A stretch of 45,729 nt of DNA from Clostridiales bacterium (lineage in GTDB: Bacteria; Bacillota; Clostridia; Oscillospirales; CAG-272). Location of the stretch: contig JAAYHB010000022.1 in NCBI GenBank assembly GCA_012727435.1, positions 1 through 45,729 on the forward strand, written 5' to 3'. How positions within the stretch are numbered: the stretch's first letter is position 1; each line of letters opens with the position of its first letter. This document shows, in pieces, positions 29,003 through 41,867 of the stretch. The position numbers and the translations under genes were made by a program. Under the pieces are notes generated by a model. The model worked only from the letters and a program-made list of their open reading frames with translations, was not told where the DNA came from and did no database searches.

Positions 29003-29716
29003 ATGGATCATGATAAACTGTCCGGCGATACGGATATAAAGCAAAAAAGCAGGTTTTTAAAGTGGCTTGACAACTGGTGGTATCACAACAAGACAATTAC
29101 ACTTATATCATTGTTCTTAATTATTGTAATTGTGATATGCACATTTCAGATGTGCTCCCGGGAAAACGAGGACATCACACTGGTTTACAGCGGGCCGTGG
29201 CTTCTGACCTCAACCGAGCTTGAGGATGTCCGGTCGGTTTTCAATTTTGTGCTGCCGCAGGATTATAACCGCGACGGTAAAAAATATGTAGAGCTTGTGA
29301 CCTTCCATGTAATGTCCGAAGAACAGATATCAGAATGGGAGAGCGGGTTCGGGCAGGCCGCCGACAGAAAGTATTACTCAAGCCAGTACGAGAGCTACTC
29401 AAACCTGATTCTTGCCGGCGAGAGCTCGGTTTATCTGGTGGACCCTTGGCTTTATGACAACCTGCGTGAGCAGGGCAGGGTGCGGAAGCTGACCGACGTG
29501 CTCGGTACCCTGCCGGATGCCGCAATCGACGAGTACGGCGTGCGTCTGGGAGATACCGATATCTACAGCTATTATAAGGTGCTTCAGCTCCTGCCTGAGG
29601 ATACGGTAATATGCCTGCTCAAGCCCGGCCTCATCGGCAGCAGCAGCCGGGAGGAAAACTACCAAAGGTCTGTCGAAATGTTCTCGGCAATTGTCAATTT
29701 TAAGTCGCCTGAATGA
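29003..29716 (+). CDS. Membrane-anchored protein of unknown function
   Basis: The product is 237 residues. A cytoplasmic N-terminus with LDNWWYHNK is followed by one transmembrane helix (about 30-48), a Cys shortly after it, and an extracytoplasmic domain of about 185 residues. That domain opens with ITLVYSGPWLLTSTE and contains DYNRDGKKYVELVTFHV, the look of a small solute-binding-like alpha/beta fold. Similar N-termini (W-W/Y-Y-x-x-K followed by a helix) occur in uncharacterised clostridial proteins, but I cannot name a function. ATG 29003 has GAAGGTGG about 7 nt upstream; GTG codons at 28991/28994 are alternatives. It follows greA by 35 nt and is probably co-transcribed. Confidence 0.7.
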   Translation: MDHDKLSGDTDIKQKSRFLKWLDNWWYHNKTITLISLFLIIVIVICTFQMCSRENEDITLVYSGPWLLTSTELEDVRSVFNFVLPQDYNRDGKKYVELVTFHVMSEEQISEWESGFGQAADRKYYSSQYESYSNLILAGESSVYLVDPWLYDNLREQGRVRKLTDVLGTLPDAAIDEYGVRLGDTDIYSYYKVLQLLPEDTVICLLKPGLIGSSSREENYQRSVEMFSAIVNFKSPE

Positions 29717-29727
29717 CAACATAAATA

Positions 29728-29766
29728 ACAGCCCCGGCGGACTCGCCGGGGCTGTAACTATTTTTA
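29728..29766 (+). terminator. Strong intrinsic terminator after the greA cluster
   Basis: ACAGCCCCGGCG (29728-29739) pairs perfectly with CGCCGGGGCTGT (29744-29755) around a 4-nt loop, followed by AACTATTTTT. Confidence 0.9.
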
Positions 29767-29793
29767 CTTCGTGGGACTCCGCCCAGCATCCCG
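29767..29793 (+). repeat. Dispersed repeat copy 1, next to a terminator
   Basis: A 27-nt sequence starting CTTCGTGGGACTCCGCCC and ending CATCCCG matches 39658-39684 at 23 of 27 positions. Both copies lie directly after a strong plus-strand terminator. Confidence 0.6.
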
Positions 29794-29870
29794 CTTTCTC
29801 TTAGAGGGGGTCTGCCCATATAATTGTTAAAAATTAGATACTAGTGGGTGCGGGGATGCGGGGAAATAGT

Positions 29871-32981
<3,111 letters not shown>

Positions 32982-32993
32982 TTAGCCGGCTTT

Positions 32994-33022
32994 ATTATGC
33001 CACACTATTCCTCAACTGTCAA
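32994..33022 (-). promoter_or_regulatory. lacZ promoter
   Basis: On the minus strand, TTGACA (33022-33017), 17 nt, CATAAT (32999-32994): near-consensus, with a leader of about 30 nt. No obvious repressor palindrome overlaps it. Confidence 0.8.
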
Positions 33023-33048
33023 TAAACAAAAGATATGTTCACGCCATG

Positions 33049-33077
33049 TTTACAAGCCCTGAGTTGTGTGTTAGAAT
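33049..33077 (+). promoter_or_regulatory. Promoter of the pseudouridine synthase gene
   Basis: TTTACA (33049-33054), 17 nt, TAGAAT (33072-33077). Its position shows that the in-frame ATG at 33046 is not used and supports GTG at 33106. Confidence 0.7.
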
Positions 33078-33105
33078 AATCAAAAAGAAAAAAGGGGGGC
33101 GGATT

Positions 33106-33810
33106 GTGCGGCTTGACAAGTTTTTAAGCATAAGCGGGGTTGCCACGAGGCGGGAGGCTGAAAAAGCCGCACGCGCGGGGCGGATATTGGTCAACGGCCT
33201 GCCCGAGCGGGATTCAGCGCGGCAGATTGACCCCGTGGCCGACATGGTTGTCTTTGACGGCGAGAAGATAGAGTACCACGAGAATTACTATATAATGCTC
33301 AACAAGCCCGAAGGTTATGTGAGTGCTACCGCCGACCGGCGAGAGCCGACCGTGCTCGAACTGCTCCCCGAGCGACTGCAGAGGCTGGCCCTCTTCCCCT
33401 GCGGGCGGCTTGACAAGGACACGACCGGGCTTCTGCTGCTGACCGACAACGGCACGCTTGCCCACCGTCTTCTCTCTCCCCGGAGACAGGTGGAGAAGAA
33501 GTATCGCTTCGTGTGCCAGATCCCGGTGTCCGACGAGGGCAAGGCGGCGCTCGAAGGCGGGGTTGTGCTTGACGACGGCTACAGGACCCTGCCGGCAAAA
33601 CTTGAGCTTGATGCCGGGCGGAGAAGCGGAATCATCACAATACACGAAGGAAAATATCACCAGATAAAGCGAATGTTCGGCTCAATCGGCAACCGGATAC
33701 TCTGCCTTGAGAGGATTTCTTTCGGGCCGCTGAGCCTCGACCCGGCACTACCCTGCGGCGGGTGGCGATATCTTTCACCCGATGAAGTGGCACAGCTTGA
33801 GAGCCTGTAA
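33106..33810 (+). CDS. RsuA/RluB-family pseudouridine synthase
   Basis: The product is 234 residues. An N-terminal S4 RNA-binding domain (VRLDKFLSISGVATRREAEK) is followed by the catalytic domain with YYIMLNKPEGYVSA, GRLDKDTTGLLLLT including the catalytic Asp103, and GKYHQIKRMFGSIGN. The short-insert form and the YVSATAD motif fit RsuA (16S U516), but RluB (23S) is hard to exclude by eye. GTG 33106 is the start: GGGGGG lies about 7 nt upstream and the promoter at 33049-33077 lies before it. It is monocistronic with its own terminator. Confidence 0.88.
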   Translation: MRLDKFLSISGVATRREAEKAARAGRILVNGLPERDSARQIDPVADMVVFDGEKIEYHENYYIMLNKPEGYVSATADRREPTVLELLPERLQRLALFPCGRLDKDTTGLLLLTDNGTLAHRLLSPRRQVEKKYRFVCQIPVSDEGKAALEGGVVLDDGYRTLPAKLELDAGRRSGIITIHEGKYHQIKRMFGSIGNRILCLERISFGPLSLDPALPCGGWRYLSPDEVAQLESL

Positions 33811-33883
33811 CACCGCGGGGCGGCATTCATTGTTTTTCTAATGTGATGTTCTTGTAATTTCCGGAAACCCAATTATGTCGTGG

Positions 33884-33913
33884 GGGCGATCCGTGATCGC
33901 CCGTGTGCTTTTT
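33884..33913 (+). terminator. Terminator after the pseudouridine synthase gene
   Basis: GGGCGATC (33884-33891) pairs perfectly with GATCGCCC (33895-33902); TTTTT follows at 33909-33913 after a short gap. Confidence 0.7.
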
Positions 33914-33995
33914 GTAAAGTGAGTTGATACAATTTAAATTGCAAATTATTGCGGTGCACCGGGTCGGAGGATTTTCACAAATCCCCGGCCTTAAC

Positions 33996-34024
33996 TTGAA
34001 TTAATGTCTTAATTCTGATATAAT
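33996..34024 (+). promoter_or_regulatory. uvrB promoter
   Basis: TTGAAT (33996-34001), 17 nt, TATAAT (34019-34024), with a leader of about 50 nt. I saw no clear LexA box. Confidence 0.7.
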
Positions 34025-34081
34025 AGACTAAGCAATTCTTTAACGCCGGCGGCAAGCAGGACATAGAAAAGCGAGGTCAAA

Positions 34082-36085
34082 ATGCAGTATAACAAATTCA
34101 ACCTAAAAAGCGATTTCCGCCCCACCGGCGACCAGCCCGAAGCTATTGAGGCGCTTGTCCGCGGCATAGAGGCAGGCTACCGCATGCAGACCCTGCTCGG
34201 GGTAACCGGCTCGGGCAAGACCTTCACCATGGCCAATGTCATCGCGTGCCTGAACCGCCCGACGCTTGTCCTTGAACCCAACAAGACGCTGGCAGCCCAG
34301 GTCTGCTCTGAGTTCAGGGAGTTTTTCCCCGACAATGCGGTCGAGTTTTTTGTATCGTATTACGACTACTACCAGCCCGAGGCGTACATCCCGGGCAAGG
34401 ATATGTATATAGAAAAGGATGCGCTAATCAACGACGAGATCGACCGTCTGCGCCACAGCGCCACCTCGGCGCTCTTTGAACGCCGGGACGTGATAATTGT
34501 CGCCAGCGTTTCCTGTATCTACTCGCTCGGTGACCCAGCGGAATACCGCAAGCTTGTACTGGCGGTCCGACCCGGAATGCTCATGAGCCGCGACGAGCTG
34601 ATAAAAAGGCTGGTCGCAATCAGCTATGAGCGCAACGACATTAACTTTGTCCGCGACAAATTCCGGGTCCGGGGAGACACTGTTGAAATATTCCCGGCGG
34701 GGAGCGGCGAGCGCGCTATCCGCGTCGAGTTTTTCGGGGATGAGATTGACCGGGTATCCGAAATCAACACCGTGACCGGCGAACTAATACGCCTTTTAAA
34801 TTACGCGGCGATATATCCCGCAACCCATTATGCGGTATCCGACGAAAAGAGGGAAGCAGCGCTGAAGGAAATCGAGGAGGAGATGTGCGAGCGGGTGGAG
34901 TTTTTCCGCTCGCAGAACAAGCTGCTCGAGGCGCAGCGGATTGAGGAGCGGGTCAAATACGACCTTGAAATGCTGCGCGAGATAGGCTACTGCCCGGGGG
35001 TTGAAAACTACTCAAGAATACTTGCCCGCCGCCCGCCCGGCTCGACGCCCTATACCCTGATGGACTATTTCCCCGACGATTTTTTGCTTTTTGTCGACGA
35101 ATCACACGTTACCCTGCCGCAGGTGCGGGGCATGAGCGGCGGGGATACCGCGCGCAAGAAAAATCTTGTCGATTACGGCTTCCGCCTGCCCTCGGCCTAC
35201 GACAACCGGCCGCTTTTCTTTGAGGAATTCGAGCAGAAGATAAATCAGGCGATATTTGTCAGTGCGACGCCGGGAGATTATGAGTTAGAGCATTCCGACG
35301 CCATTGTCGAGCAGATAATCCGGCCAACTGGGCTTGTCGACCCCGAGGTTGAGGTCCGCCCGGTAGCCGGACAGGTCGACGACCTGATGGGCGAGATACG
35401 CGAACGGGCAAAGCTCGGCGAGCGGGTGCTGGTCACGACCCTGACCAAGCAAATGGCCGAGGACCTGACCGACTATCTCGAGAGCAACGGAATCAGGGTC
35501 AGGTACATTCACCACAATGTCGAGACAATCGAGCGGATGGAGATTTTGCGCGACCTGCGGCTCGGCGTGTTTGACGTGCTTGTCGGCATCAACCTGCTGC
35601 GTGAGGGGCTTGATTTGCCCGAGGTGTCGCTTGTCGCCATACTTGACGCCGACAAGGAGGGCTTTCTGCGCGCCGAGCGGTCGCTTATCCAGACAATCGG
35701 CCGCGCCGCGCGAAATGCGCGCGGCAAGGTCATCATGTATGCCGACACCATAACCGATTCCATGCGGGCGGCAATAGACGAGACCAACCGCCGCAGAAAA
35801 ATTCAGATTGAGTACAACAAAAAACACGGAATCACACCGCGCACTATTCAGAAGGGTGTGCGTGACATAATTGAGATAACCGCCTCCGAAGACGATTCGG
35901 TTAGGGACCCGAGCCGGGGCAGAAAAGCCGGCTGGAAGGACAAGGCGGCAAAGCTGACCGCCAAGGAGCGCGAGTCGCTTATCGAGCAGCTTACAAAAGA
36001 AATGAAGGAGGCCGCGCGCCGGCTTGAGTTCGAGCAGGCGGCCTACCTCAGGGACCGGATTAAAGAGCTTCGTGAACAAAACTGA
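34082..36085 (+). CDS. uvrB: Excinuclease ABC subunit B
   Basis: The product is 667 residues, full length. Walker A GVTGSGKT is at 40-47. The damage-probing beta-hairpin lies in [12 protein letters not shown] near 93-104. [14 protein letters not shown], the helicase motifs [30 protein letters not shown] and QTIGRAARN, and the C-terminal UVR motif ([18 protein letters not shown]) that contacts UvrC are all present. It verifies DNA lesions delivered by UvrA and recruits UvrC. GAGGT precedes ATG 34082. uvrA is not next to it here, whereas many Firmicutes keep uvrB-uvrA together; tex follows after 53 nt. Confidence 0.98.
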   Translation: MQYNKFNLKSDFRPTGDQPEAIEALVRGIEAGYRMQTLLGVTGSGKTFTMANVIACLNRPTLVLEPNKTLAAQVCSEFREFFPDNAVEFFVSYYDYYQPEAYIPGKDMYIEKDALINDEIDRLRHSATSALFERRDVIIVASVSCIYSLGDPAEYRKLVLAVRPGMLMSRDELIKRLVAISYERNDINFVRDKFRVRGDTVEIFPAGSGERAIRVEFFGDEIDRVSEINTVTGELIRLLNYAAIYPATHYAVSDEKREAALKEIEEEMCERVEFFRSQNKLLEAQRIEERVKYDLEMLREIGYCPGVENYSRILARRPPGSTPYTLMDYFPDDFLLFVDESHVTLPQVRGMSGGDTARKKNLVDYGFRLPSAYDNRPLFFEEFEQKINQAIFVSATPGDYELEHSDAIVEQIIRPTGLVDPEVEVRPVAGQVDDLMGEIRERAKLGERVLVTTLTKQMAEDLTDYLESNGIRVRYIHHNVETIERMEILRDLRLGVFDVLVGINLLREGLDLPEVSLVAILDADKEGFLRAERSLIQTIGRAARNARGKVIMYADTITDSMRAAIDETNRRRKIQIEYNKKHGITPRTIQKGVRDIIEITASEDDSVRDPSRGRKAGWKDKAAKLTAKERESLIEQLTKEMKEAARRLEFEQAAYLRDRIKELREQN

Positions 36086-36138
36086 GGCGGGGCGGCCTGC
36101 ATGACATGACATATAAAACAACACCGAGAGGACAAAAA

Positions 36139-38301
36139 ATGAACATCAACGAAACACTGGCAAAGGAATTCGGCCTCGGAGTGCAGCAGGTAGAGCGTAC
36201 TGTAGAGCTGATGGACGCGGGGAACACGATTCCCTTTATCGCGCGCTACCGCAAGGAGGTCACCGGCTCGCTTGACGACACGGTCCTGCGCGAGCTTTCC
36301 GACCGCCTGACATACCTGCGGAATATCGAAAAGCGTAAAGCCGAGGCCAAGGAACTGATAGCCGCGCAGGGGAAGCTGACCCCCGAGATAGAGAAGGCAA
36401 TCGACGCCGCAGTGACCATCACCGAGGTCGACGACATATACCGCCCATTCAGACCCAAGCGCAAGACCCGCGCCTCAGTGGCGCGCGAGCGCGGGCTCGA
36501 GCCGCTGGCAAGCCTGCTGCTTGCGCAGGAACCGGCGTATACGCCCACAATTGAGGAGCAGGCTGCCGGATTTGTGAGCGAGGAAAAGGGAATATCAAGC
36601 GCCGAGGAGGCCTTGGCCGGAGCCTGCGACATTATCGCCGAGGACATATCCGACAACGCCGACTACCGGAAAGCTATACGCGCCATGACCTGGGAGAGTG
36701 GGATCCTGAATTCCAAAGGCGAGGGCGACTCGGTTTACACTCAGTATTACGAATATTCCGAGCCGGTCAAAAAAATCCCCGGCCACCGCATACTTGCAAT
36801 AAACCGCGGCGAGAAGGAGGGCTTTCTCAAGGTTACCCTGACCGCTCCGCGCGATGAGATTCTGCAGTACCTCGGAAAAAAGCTGCTGGCAGAGGGCGAT
36901 AGTCCTGCAAAGAAGTATGTGACGGCGGCAATAGAGGATGCCTATGACAGGCTTATAGCCCCGAGCATCGAGCGGGAAATCAGAAGCGATATGTTCGATA
37001 CTGCCAGCGAAGGGGCGATAAAGGTATTTGCCGAGAACCTGCGGCACCTGCTCATGCAGCCGCCGCTGAGGGGCAGGGTCGTTATGGGCCTTGACCCGGG
37101 ATACCGCACCGGCTGCAAGCTGGCGGTGGTTGACCAGACCGGAAAAGTGATAGACACCGCGGTGATTTACCCGCACAAGCCGCAGGAGAGAATCAGGGAG
37201 AGCGGCGAGATTGTAGTAAATCTGATAAGAAAGCACAAAGTAAACGTTATCGCGATAGGCAACGGCACCGCCTCAAAGGAGAGCGAGATATTCATCGCCA
37301 ATCTTCTGAAAACCATCCCCGAGGACGTAAAATATATCGTGGTGAGCGAGGCGGGGGCGTCGGTCTACTCAGCCTCAAAGCTCGGTGCCGAGGAGTTTCC
37401 CGATTTCGACGTCACGCAGCGCTCGGCGGTATCAATTGCCCGGCGGCTGCAGGACCCGCTCGCCGAGCTGGTTAAAATCGACCCGAAATCAATCGGGGTT
37501 GGGCAGTACCAGCACGACATGAAGCCGGCAAGACTGGAGGCGGCACTCTCTGGCGTGGTCGAGGACTGCGTCAACGCGGTGGGCGTAGACCTGAACACCG
37601 CGTCCTACTCGCTGCTTTCATATATTTCGGGAATCAACGCTACGGCTGCTAAAAACATTGTGAAATACCGCGAGGAGCACGGAGCTTTCCGCTCGCGCGC
37701 CGAGATTCTCAAGGTTCCTAAAATCGGCGAGAAGGCATTTGAGCAGTGCGCCGGGTTCTTAAGGGTTCCCGGATCCGACGAAATTCTCGACAACACAGGG
37801 GTCCACCCCGAGTCCTACGATGCCGCGCGCCGGCTGCTGAAAATGTTCGGCTACACCGACGAGGATGTCCGCTCAGGCGGCCTTTCGCTCCTCTCTGTGA
37901 AGGTCAAACTGAAGGGAGAAGAAAAAGTGGCCGCTGCACTCGGCATCGGTGTGCCGACCCTCAGGGATATCATCGCCGAGCTCGAGAAGCCCGGGCGGGA
38001 TGTGCGCGACAGCCTGCCGCCCCCGGTGCTGCGAGAAGATATACTTGACATTAGCGACCTTAAGGAAGGCATGATTCTGACCGGAACAGTCCGAAACGTT
38101 ATAGATTTCGGAGCTTTTGTGGATATCGGTGTGCATCAGGACGGGCTGGTGCATATCTCGCAGCTCTCAGACAGGTATGTAAAGCACCCGTCTGAGGTGG
38201 TCTCGGTGGGCGATATTGTGACCGTGAAGGTTATCGGAGTCGATGCCGGGAAGAAGAAAATCTCACTTTCAATGAAGGGTCTGACCCAAAAGAAGACTTA
38301 A
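36139..38301 (+). CDS. tex: Tex family RNA-binding transcription accessory protein
   Basis: The product is 720 residues. Order: the N-terminal Tex domain (NTIPFIARYRKEVTGSLDDT), the YqgF-like RNase H fold starting RVVMGLDPGYRTGCKLAVVD near 312, tandem helix-hairpin-helix segments (LNTASYSLLSYISGINATAA, then VPKIGEKAFEQCAGFLR), and a C-terminal S1 RNA-binding domain at about 645-715 (GMILTGTVRNVIDFGAFVDI). Tex binds nucleic acids and RNA polymerase and is highly conserved; its exact role varies. ATG 36139 follows GAGAGGAC; the frame's earlier ATG at 36106 lacks a site. It lies in the same direction as uvrB, 53 nt apart, probably co-transcribed. Confidence 0.95.
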   Translation: MNINETLAKEFGLGVQQVERTVELMDAGNTIPFIARYRKEVTGSLDDTVLRELSDRLTYLRNIEKRKAEAKELIAAQGKLTPEIEKAIDAAVTITEVDDIYRPFRPKRKTRASVARERGLEPLASLLLAQEPAYTPTIEEQAAGFVSEEKGISSAEEALAGACDIIAEDISDNADYRKAIRAMTWESGILNSKGEGDSVYTQYYEYSEPVKKIPGHRILAINRGEKEGFLKVTLTAPRDEILQYLGKKLLAEGDSPAKKYVTAAIEDAYDRLIAPSIEREIRSDMFDTASEGAIKVFAENLRHLLMQPPLRGRVVMGLDPGYRTGCKLAVVDQTGKVIDTAVIYPHKPQERIRESGEIVVNLIRKHKVNVIAIGNGTASKESEIFIANLLKTIPEDVKYIVVSEAGASVYSASKLGAEEFPDFDVTQRSAVSIARRLQDPLAELVKIDPKSIGVGQYQHDMKPARLEAALSGVVEDCVNAVGVDLNTASYSLLSYISGINATAAKNIVKYREEHGAFRSRAEILKVPKIGEKAFEQCAGFLRVPGSDEILDNTGVHPESYDAARRLLKMFGYTDEDVRSGGLSLLSVKVKLKGEEKVAAALGIGVPTLRDIIAELEKPGRDVRDSLPPPVLREDILDISDLKEGMILTGTVRNVIDFGAFVDIGVHQDGLVHISQLSDRYVKHPSEVVSVGDIVTVKVIGVDAGKKKISLSMKGLTQKKT

Positions 38302-38505
38302 TATATTAAGATAATAGTGTGACGCATTATTAATATCGGGTTTCATATAAGCTAAAATATTGTACATTGTATACAAACAAAACTCAAAAAATTTGGGGAA
38401 TTAACATCTTCCATTTTAATCGTTTTTTTGATACAATATATCCTGTTAAAATCATATGCCCCGAAATCTGCCCCATGGCAGTATCGGTTTGAGGAAGGAG
38501 CATTT

Positions 38506-39621
38506 ATGGCAAGCTTATCTTTCAGACACGTTTATAAGAAGTACCCCGGCGGCGTCACAGCCGTCTCCGACTTTACTCTTGAGGTAAAAGACAAGGAATT
38601 CCTGGTTCTCGTCGGCCCTTCGGGCTGCGGAAAAACCACAACTCTCCGCATGGTTGCCGGTCTTGAGGAGATAACCGAGGGCGAAATCTTTATCGGCGAC
38701 CAGCTGGTCAACGACGTCGCCCCCAAGGACAGAAAAATCGCGATGGTGTTCCAGAACTACGCACTGTATCCTCATATGTCGGTTTTCGAGAACATGGCCT
38801 TCGGCCTTAAGCTCAGCAAAACCCCGAAGGAGGAAATCAAGCGCCGGGTCGAGGAAGCCGCGAGAATTCTCGATATCACCCACCTGCTTGACAGAAAGCC
38901 GAAGGCGCTTTCCGGCGGTCAGAAGCAGCGTGTTGCGCTGGGGCGCGCTATTGTCCGTAACCCAAAGGTCTTCTTGCTCGACGAGCCGCTCTCAAACCTT
39001 GACGCGAAGCTTCGTGCGACCATGAGAACCGAGCTTATCAAGCTTCATCAGAGAGTCGGGACGACCTTTATCTACGTTACCCACGACCAGGTTGAAGCTA
39101 TGACCATGGCGACGAGAATCGTTGTTATGAAGGACGGTCTTATTCAGCAGGTCGATACCCCGCAGAATCTTTATGACTATCCCTGCAACCTCTTTGTTGC
39201 GGGCTTTATCGGAACACCGCAGATGAACTTCATTAACGGTATTCTTGAAGCCAAGGGCGAGGATGTATTCTTCAAATTTGAAGATAAATCGGTAAAACTG
39301 CCCGCCGATAAGGCTAACAATCCCGCAATCAAGGATTACATAGGCAAGGAAGTTATCCTTGGAATCAGGCCCGAATGTATCCATGACGAGCCGGTTCACC
39401 TCTCAACCTTCAGAGACAGCGTGATAGATGCATATGTCGACGTCACCGAGCTTATGGGTGCCGAGATTTATCTCTACCTGAAGGTCGGAGAAGAGACCTC
39501 GCTGATTTCGCGAGTCTCCGCACGCTCAACTTCCAGGGCAGGCGATACTATTAAGGTGGCCTTCGATATGTCGAGAATCCACCTGTTCGACAAAGACACC
39601 GAACGCTTCATACTTCACTGA
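38506..39621 (+). CDS. Sugar ABC transporter ATPase (MsmX/UgpC type), orphan
   Basis: The product is 371 residues. Walker [10 protein letters not shown] is at 37-45, the signature LSGGQKQR and Walker [14 protein letters not shown] follow, then the H-loop [11 protein letters not shown]. The C-terminal regulatory domain (about 240-371) with [10 protein letters not shown]-like sequence is typical of MalK/UgpC/MsmX ATPases of CUT1 sugar importers. No permease or binding protein is adjacent. In Firmicutes, MsmX-like ATPases power several sugar importers from one locus, and the orphan sugar-binding lipoproteins in this window would be candidates. AAGGAG lies 7 nt before ATG 38506. A palindrome TTGTATACAA (38367-38376) in the 204-nt upstream gap may be an operator; no convincing promoter was seen there. 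Confidence 0.93.
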   Translation: MASLSFRHVYKKYPGGVTAVSDFTLEVKDKEFLVLVGPSGCGKTTTLRMVAGLEEITEGEIFIGDQLVNDVAPKDRKIAMVFQNYALYPHMSVFENMAFGLKLSKTPKEEIKRRVEEAARILDITHLLDRKPKALSGGQKQRVALGRAIVRNPKVFLLDEPLSNLDAKLRATMRTELIKLHQRVGTTFIYVTHDQVEAMTMATRIVVMKDGLIQQVDTPQNLYDYPCNLFVAGFIGTPQMNFINGILEAKGEDVFFKFEDKSVKLPADKANNPAIKDYIGKEVILGIRPECIHDEPVHLSTFRDSVIDAYVDVTELMGAEIYLYLKVGEETSLISRVSARSTSRAGDTIKVAFDMSRIHLFDKDTERFILH

Positions 39622-39628
39622 AAGCAAC

Positions 39629-39662
39629 AGAAAAGCGGCTGCACGGCAGCCGCTTTTCTTCG
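39629..39662 (+). terminator. Terminator after the sugar ATPase gene
   Basis: AGAAAAGCGGCTGC (39629-39642) pairs perfectly with GCAGCCGCTTTTCT (39646-39659), a 14-bp stem with a 3-nt loop; the right arm supplies the T run. Confidence 0.88.
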
Positions 39663-39684
39663 TGAGGCTCCGCCCCACATCCCG
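39658..39684 (+). repeat. Dispersed repeat copy 2, next to a terminator
   Basis: Starts CTTCGTGAGGCTCCGCCC and ends CATCCCG, 23 of 27 positions equal to 29767-29793, and like that copy lies immediately after an intrinsic terminator. Confidence 0.6.
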
Positions 39685-39710
39685 GATAATATACATATCG
39701 CCAATAATGC

Positions 39711-39740
39711 AGCGCGGGTTCAATGACCCGCGCTTTGTTG
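39711..39740. terminator. Second hairpin between convergent genes
   Basis: AGCGCGGGT (39711-39719) pairs perfectly with ACCCGCGCT (39726-39734), followed by TTGTTG on the plus strand. It may back up the preceding terminator or serve the minus-strand permease gene weakly. Confidence 0.5.
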
Positions 39741-39832
39741 CCTTTAGCCTGCAGGCTGGCTTGGGGAAAGAGCACGTGGGGAATCACATATCGCCCAAAC
39801 AGGACAAGAAAAAAGTTACAGGTTGCTGCTTT

Positions 39833-40561
39833 TCAAAAAAGCGACATTAATATATTGACAACCCCGCTTGCAGCCATCATTGCGTAGACAAGCTTTTTTA
39901 TCAGATCGGCGCTGAGCCGGCCGTATACCTTTTTTCCGGCATAAACGCCGGCGAGCATTCCGGCGGCCCCGAACAGCCAGAAAACTAAAACACTGCCGGT
40001 CACAAATCCGGAGGCCACCTTAACGGCGGTGCTGAAGACATTGGTTATAGCAAAGTAAGCCTGAATGGTGGCCAGATATCTGTTGACATCCTTCTCGGAT
40101 TCCATGAAATAAACGACGACCGGAGGGCCGCCGGTGGCAAACAGCCCGCCGAGAACCCCGGACAAGCCTCCCGCTACAAGGCCGGCGTACCACGAGGGCT
40201 TTATATGTACCCTGTGCGAGAAAAACATGAAATAAATACTCAGCAATATCAGAAATAAACCGAGCAGGACCTTGAGCAAATTATCCTCTTGCCCGCTCAC
40301 AAACCGTACCGCGAGCCAGGTGAATACAATCGACGCAGAGGAGGAGAGGATCAGGTTTTTCCAGTCGACAAGTCTGAAAAGCTGTGCACACACCACAAGG
40401 CAGGAGAGCAGCGAGAGCATACCGGCCAGCGCGTTGGCCTCTTTGTACGAGTCGAGCAGGTGCGGCAGAAACATCATGGCGAAAATACCGAATCCGAATC
40501 CGGTTACTCGCTGTATCAGGCTGCCTGAAAAGCTGACAAGAACTACAAAAAAATATTTCAT
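39833..40561 (-). CDS. TauE/SafE-family membrane permease
   Basis: The product is 242 residues, almost entirely hydrophobic, with about seven or eight transmembrane segments. The N-terminal GSLIQRVTGFGFGIFAMMFLP and the internal repeat-like GLVAGGLSGVLGGLFATGGPP are the two characteristic TauE/SafE motifs. Members export sulfite, sulfoacetate or other small organic anions; the substrate is not readable here. ATG 40561 has only a weak site (GCGG), but the upstream promoter is a perfect consensus. It is monocistronic, divergent from the ATP-grasp/KamA operon. Confidence 0.88.
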   Translation of the reverse strand: MKYFFVVLVSFSGSLIQRVTGFGFGIFAMMFLPHLLDSYKEANALAGMLSLLSCLVVCAQLFRLVDWKNLILSSSASIVFTWLAVRFVSGQEDNLLKVLLGLFLILLSIYFMFFSHRVHIKPSWYAGLVAGGLSGVLGGLFATGGPPVVVYFMESEKDVNRYLATIQAYFAITNVFSTAVKVASGFVTGSVLVFWLFGAAGMLAGVYAGKKVYGRLSADLIKKLVYAMMAASGVVNILMSLF

Positions 40562-40612
40562 CGGTATTCCGCCATCGTATACATGATAGGGAAATCGGTG
40601 CTATGCTTGAAA

Positions 40613-40641
40613 ATTATAGCACGCGGCACCGGGGATGTCAA
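40613..40641 (-). promoter_or_regulatory. Perfect consensus promoter of the TauE/SafE gene
   Basis: On the minus strand, TTGACA (40641-40636), 17 nt, TATAAT (40618-40613), with a leader of about 45 nt. Confidence 0.85.
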
Positions 40642-40733
40642 GCAGCGCGATTTTCAGGTGCAAAGCTTTTTACAGACAAAAACACGGCCCACGGGCCTCG
40701 AAAAAAGTCATATAATTTAATTGTGAAAACCTA

Positions 40734-40761
40734 TTGACAAGAGCGGCAAACGGAGTATAAT
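40734..40761 (+). promoter_or_regulatory. Promoter of the ATP-grasp/KamA operon
   Basis: TTGACA (40734-40739), 16 nt, TATAAT (40756-40761), with a leader of about 38 nt to ATG 40806. Confidence 0.8.
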
Positions 40762-40805
40762 TAGTCCGACCTAAAAATTAAATAAGAAAGCCGTGTGATT
40801 TTTTA

Positions 40806-41852
40806 ATGGAAGAACAGAATTCCGAGGTCCCTCTCCCGGGGCAGGCAAGAATCCGGGTTGGCATTGTTTACAACCTAAAATCAGGCAACGCGCCGACCGG
40901 AGTGCCGGACGAGGAGGCAGAATACGACAGCGTCGACACAGTCATGGCCATCAAGAAGGCGCTTGAGCGCGGCGGTTACGACGTCTCACTTATCGAGGAC
41001 GACGGCAGGCAGCTGCCCGGGAAGCTCATGCGGGCGCGGGAGGAAATTGACATTGCCTTTAACATCGCTGAGGGGAGGGGAGGCCGCGGGCGTGAAGGAC
41101 AGGTACCTTCACTGCTCGGGTATCTCGGAATACCCTACACCGGTTCTGATGAAACCGCGCTCTGCGTCTCGCTTGACAAAGACCTGACAAAGCGGATTGC
41201 TGCTTCATACGGGGTCAAAACACCTAAATCGGTCCTTGTTAAATCCGGAGAATTATCGAAATGTGACATACATAGGCTAAAGTTTCCGGTTATAGTCAAG
41301 CCGAATGCCGAGGGCTCGGGAAAGGGGATAATCGGTACCAGTATTGCCGAGACTCCGGATGCGCTTGTGACACTTTTAGCCGAGAGAATGAACACCTACC
41401 GCTGTGACTTCATTGTCGAAGAATATATAGACGGCAGGGAATTCACGGTGGGCCTGCTCGGAAACCGGGAAGAGACACGGGTGCTCCGCCCGATGGAGAT
41501 GGTATTTTGCCGGCACACCGAAGGGAATTATAATGTATACGGCTATCATGTAAAGTGCAATTATAAGGATTACATGAATTACGTCTGCCCGGCGCGGATT
41601 ACGCCCGAGCAGGAGAAAAAGCTGTCAGACGCTGCGCTTACCGTATATAAAGCGCTGGGCTGCCGTGACTTCTCGCGCGTCGATTTCAGAATTGACCGTC
41701 AAGGCGAGGTTTACTTTCTGGAAATCAACCCGCTGCCCGGGCTTGCCCCCGGCTACAGCGATTTTCCGATGCTTGCCGAAGCATCGGGCATACCTTACGA
41801 CGACCTGATAATTTCGATTCTCGGCGCCGCAAGGAAAAGGCTCGTCATATAG
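40806..41852 (+). CDS. ATP-grasp ligase related to D-alanine--D-alanine ligase
   Basis: The product is 348 residues, the length of Ddl. The ATP-grasp core is present: FPVIVKPNAEGSGKGI (nucleotide-binding loop), DFIVEEYIDGREFTVGLLG and VYFLEINPLPGLAPGYSDFP (metal-binding Glu-x-Asn). The N-terminal domain lacks the GGxSxEHxVS motif whose Glu binds the first D-Ala in true Ddl; instead it reads GIVYNLKSGNAPTGV. A different amino-acid ligase is therefore more likely. It is 15 nt upstream of a lysine 2,3-aminomutase gene, in one operon, so it may join lysine or beta-lysine to an acceptor; this is inference. The Shine-Dalgarno before ATG 40806 is weak. Confidence 0.75.
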   Translation: MEEQNSEVPLPGQARIRVGIVYNLKSGNAPTGVPDEEAEYDSVDTVMAIKKALERGGYDVSLIEDDGRQLPGKLMRAREEIDIAFNIAEGRGGRGREGQVPSLLGYLGIPYTGSDETALCVSLDKDLTKRIAASYGVKTPKSVLVKSGELSKCDIHRLKFPVIVKPNAEGSGKGIIGTSIAETPDALVTLLAERMNTYRCDFIVEEYIDGREFTVGLLGNREETRVLRPMEMVFCRHTEGNYNVYGYHVKCNYKDYMNYVCPARITPEQEKKLSDAALTVYKALGCRDFSRVDFRIDRQGEVYFLEINPLPGLAPGYSDFPMLAEASGIPYDDLIISILGAARKRLVI

Positions 41853-41867
41853 CGGGGTGAGCGGCAA

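Noticed and set aside
40806-41852. Calling the ATP-grasp protein a true Ddl
   Set aside because: The N-terminal D-Ala-binding motif is missing and the operon partner is a lysine mutase, so only the fold is asserted.
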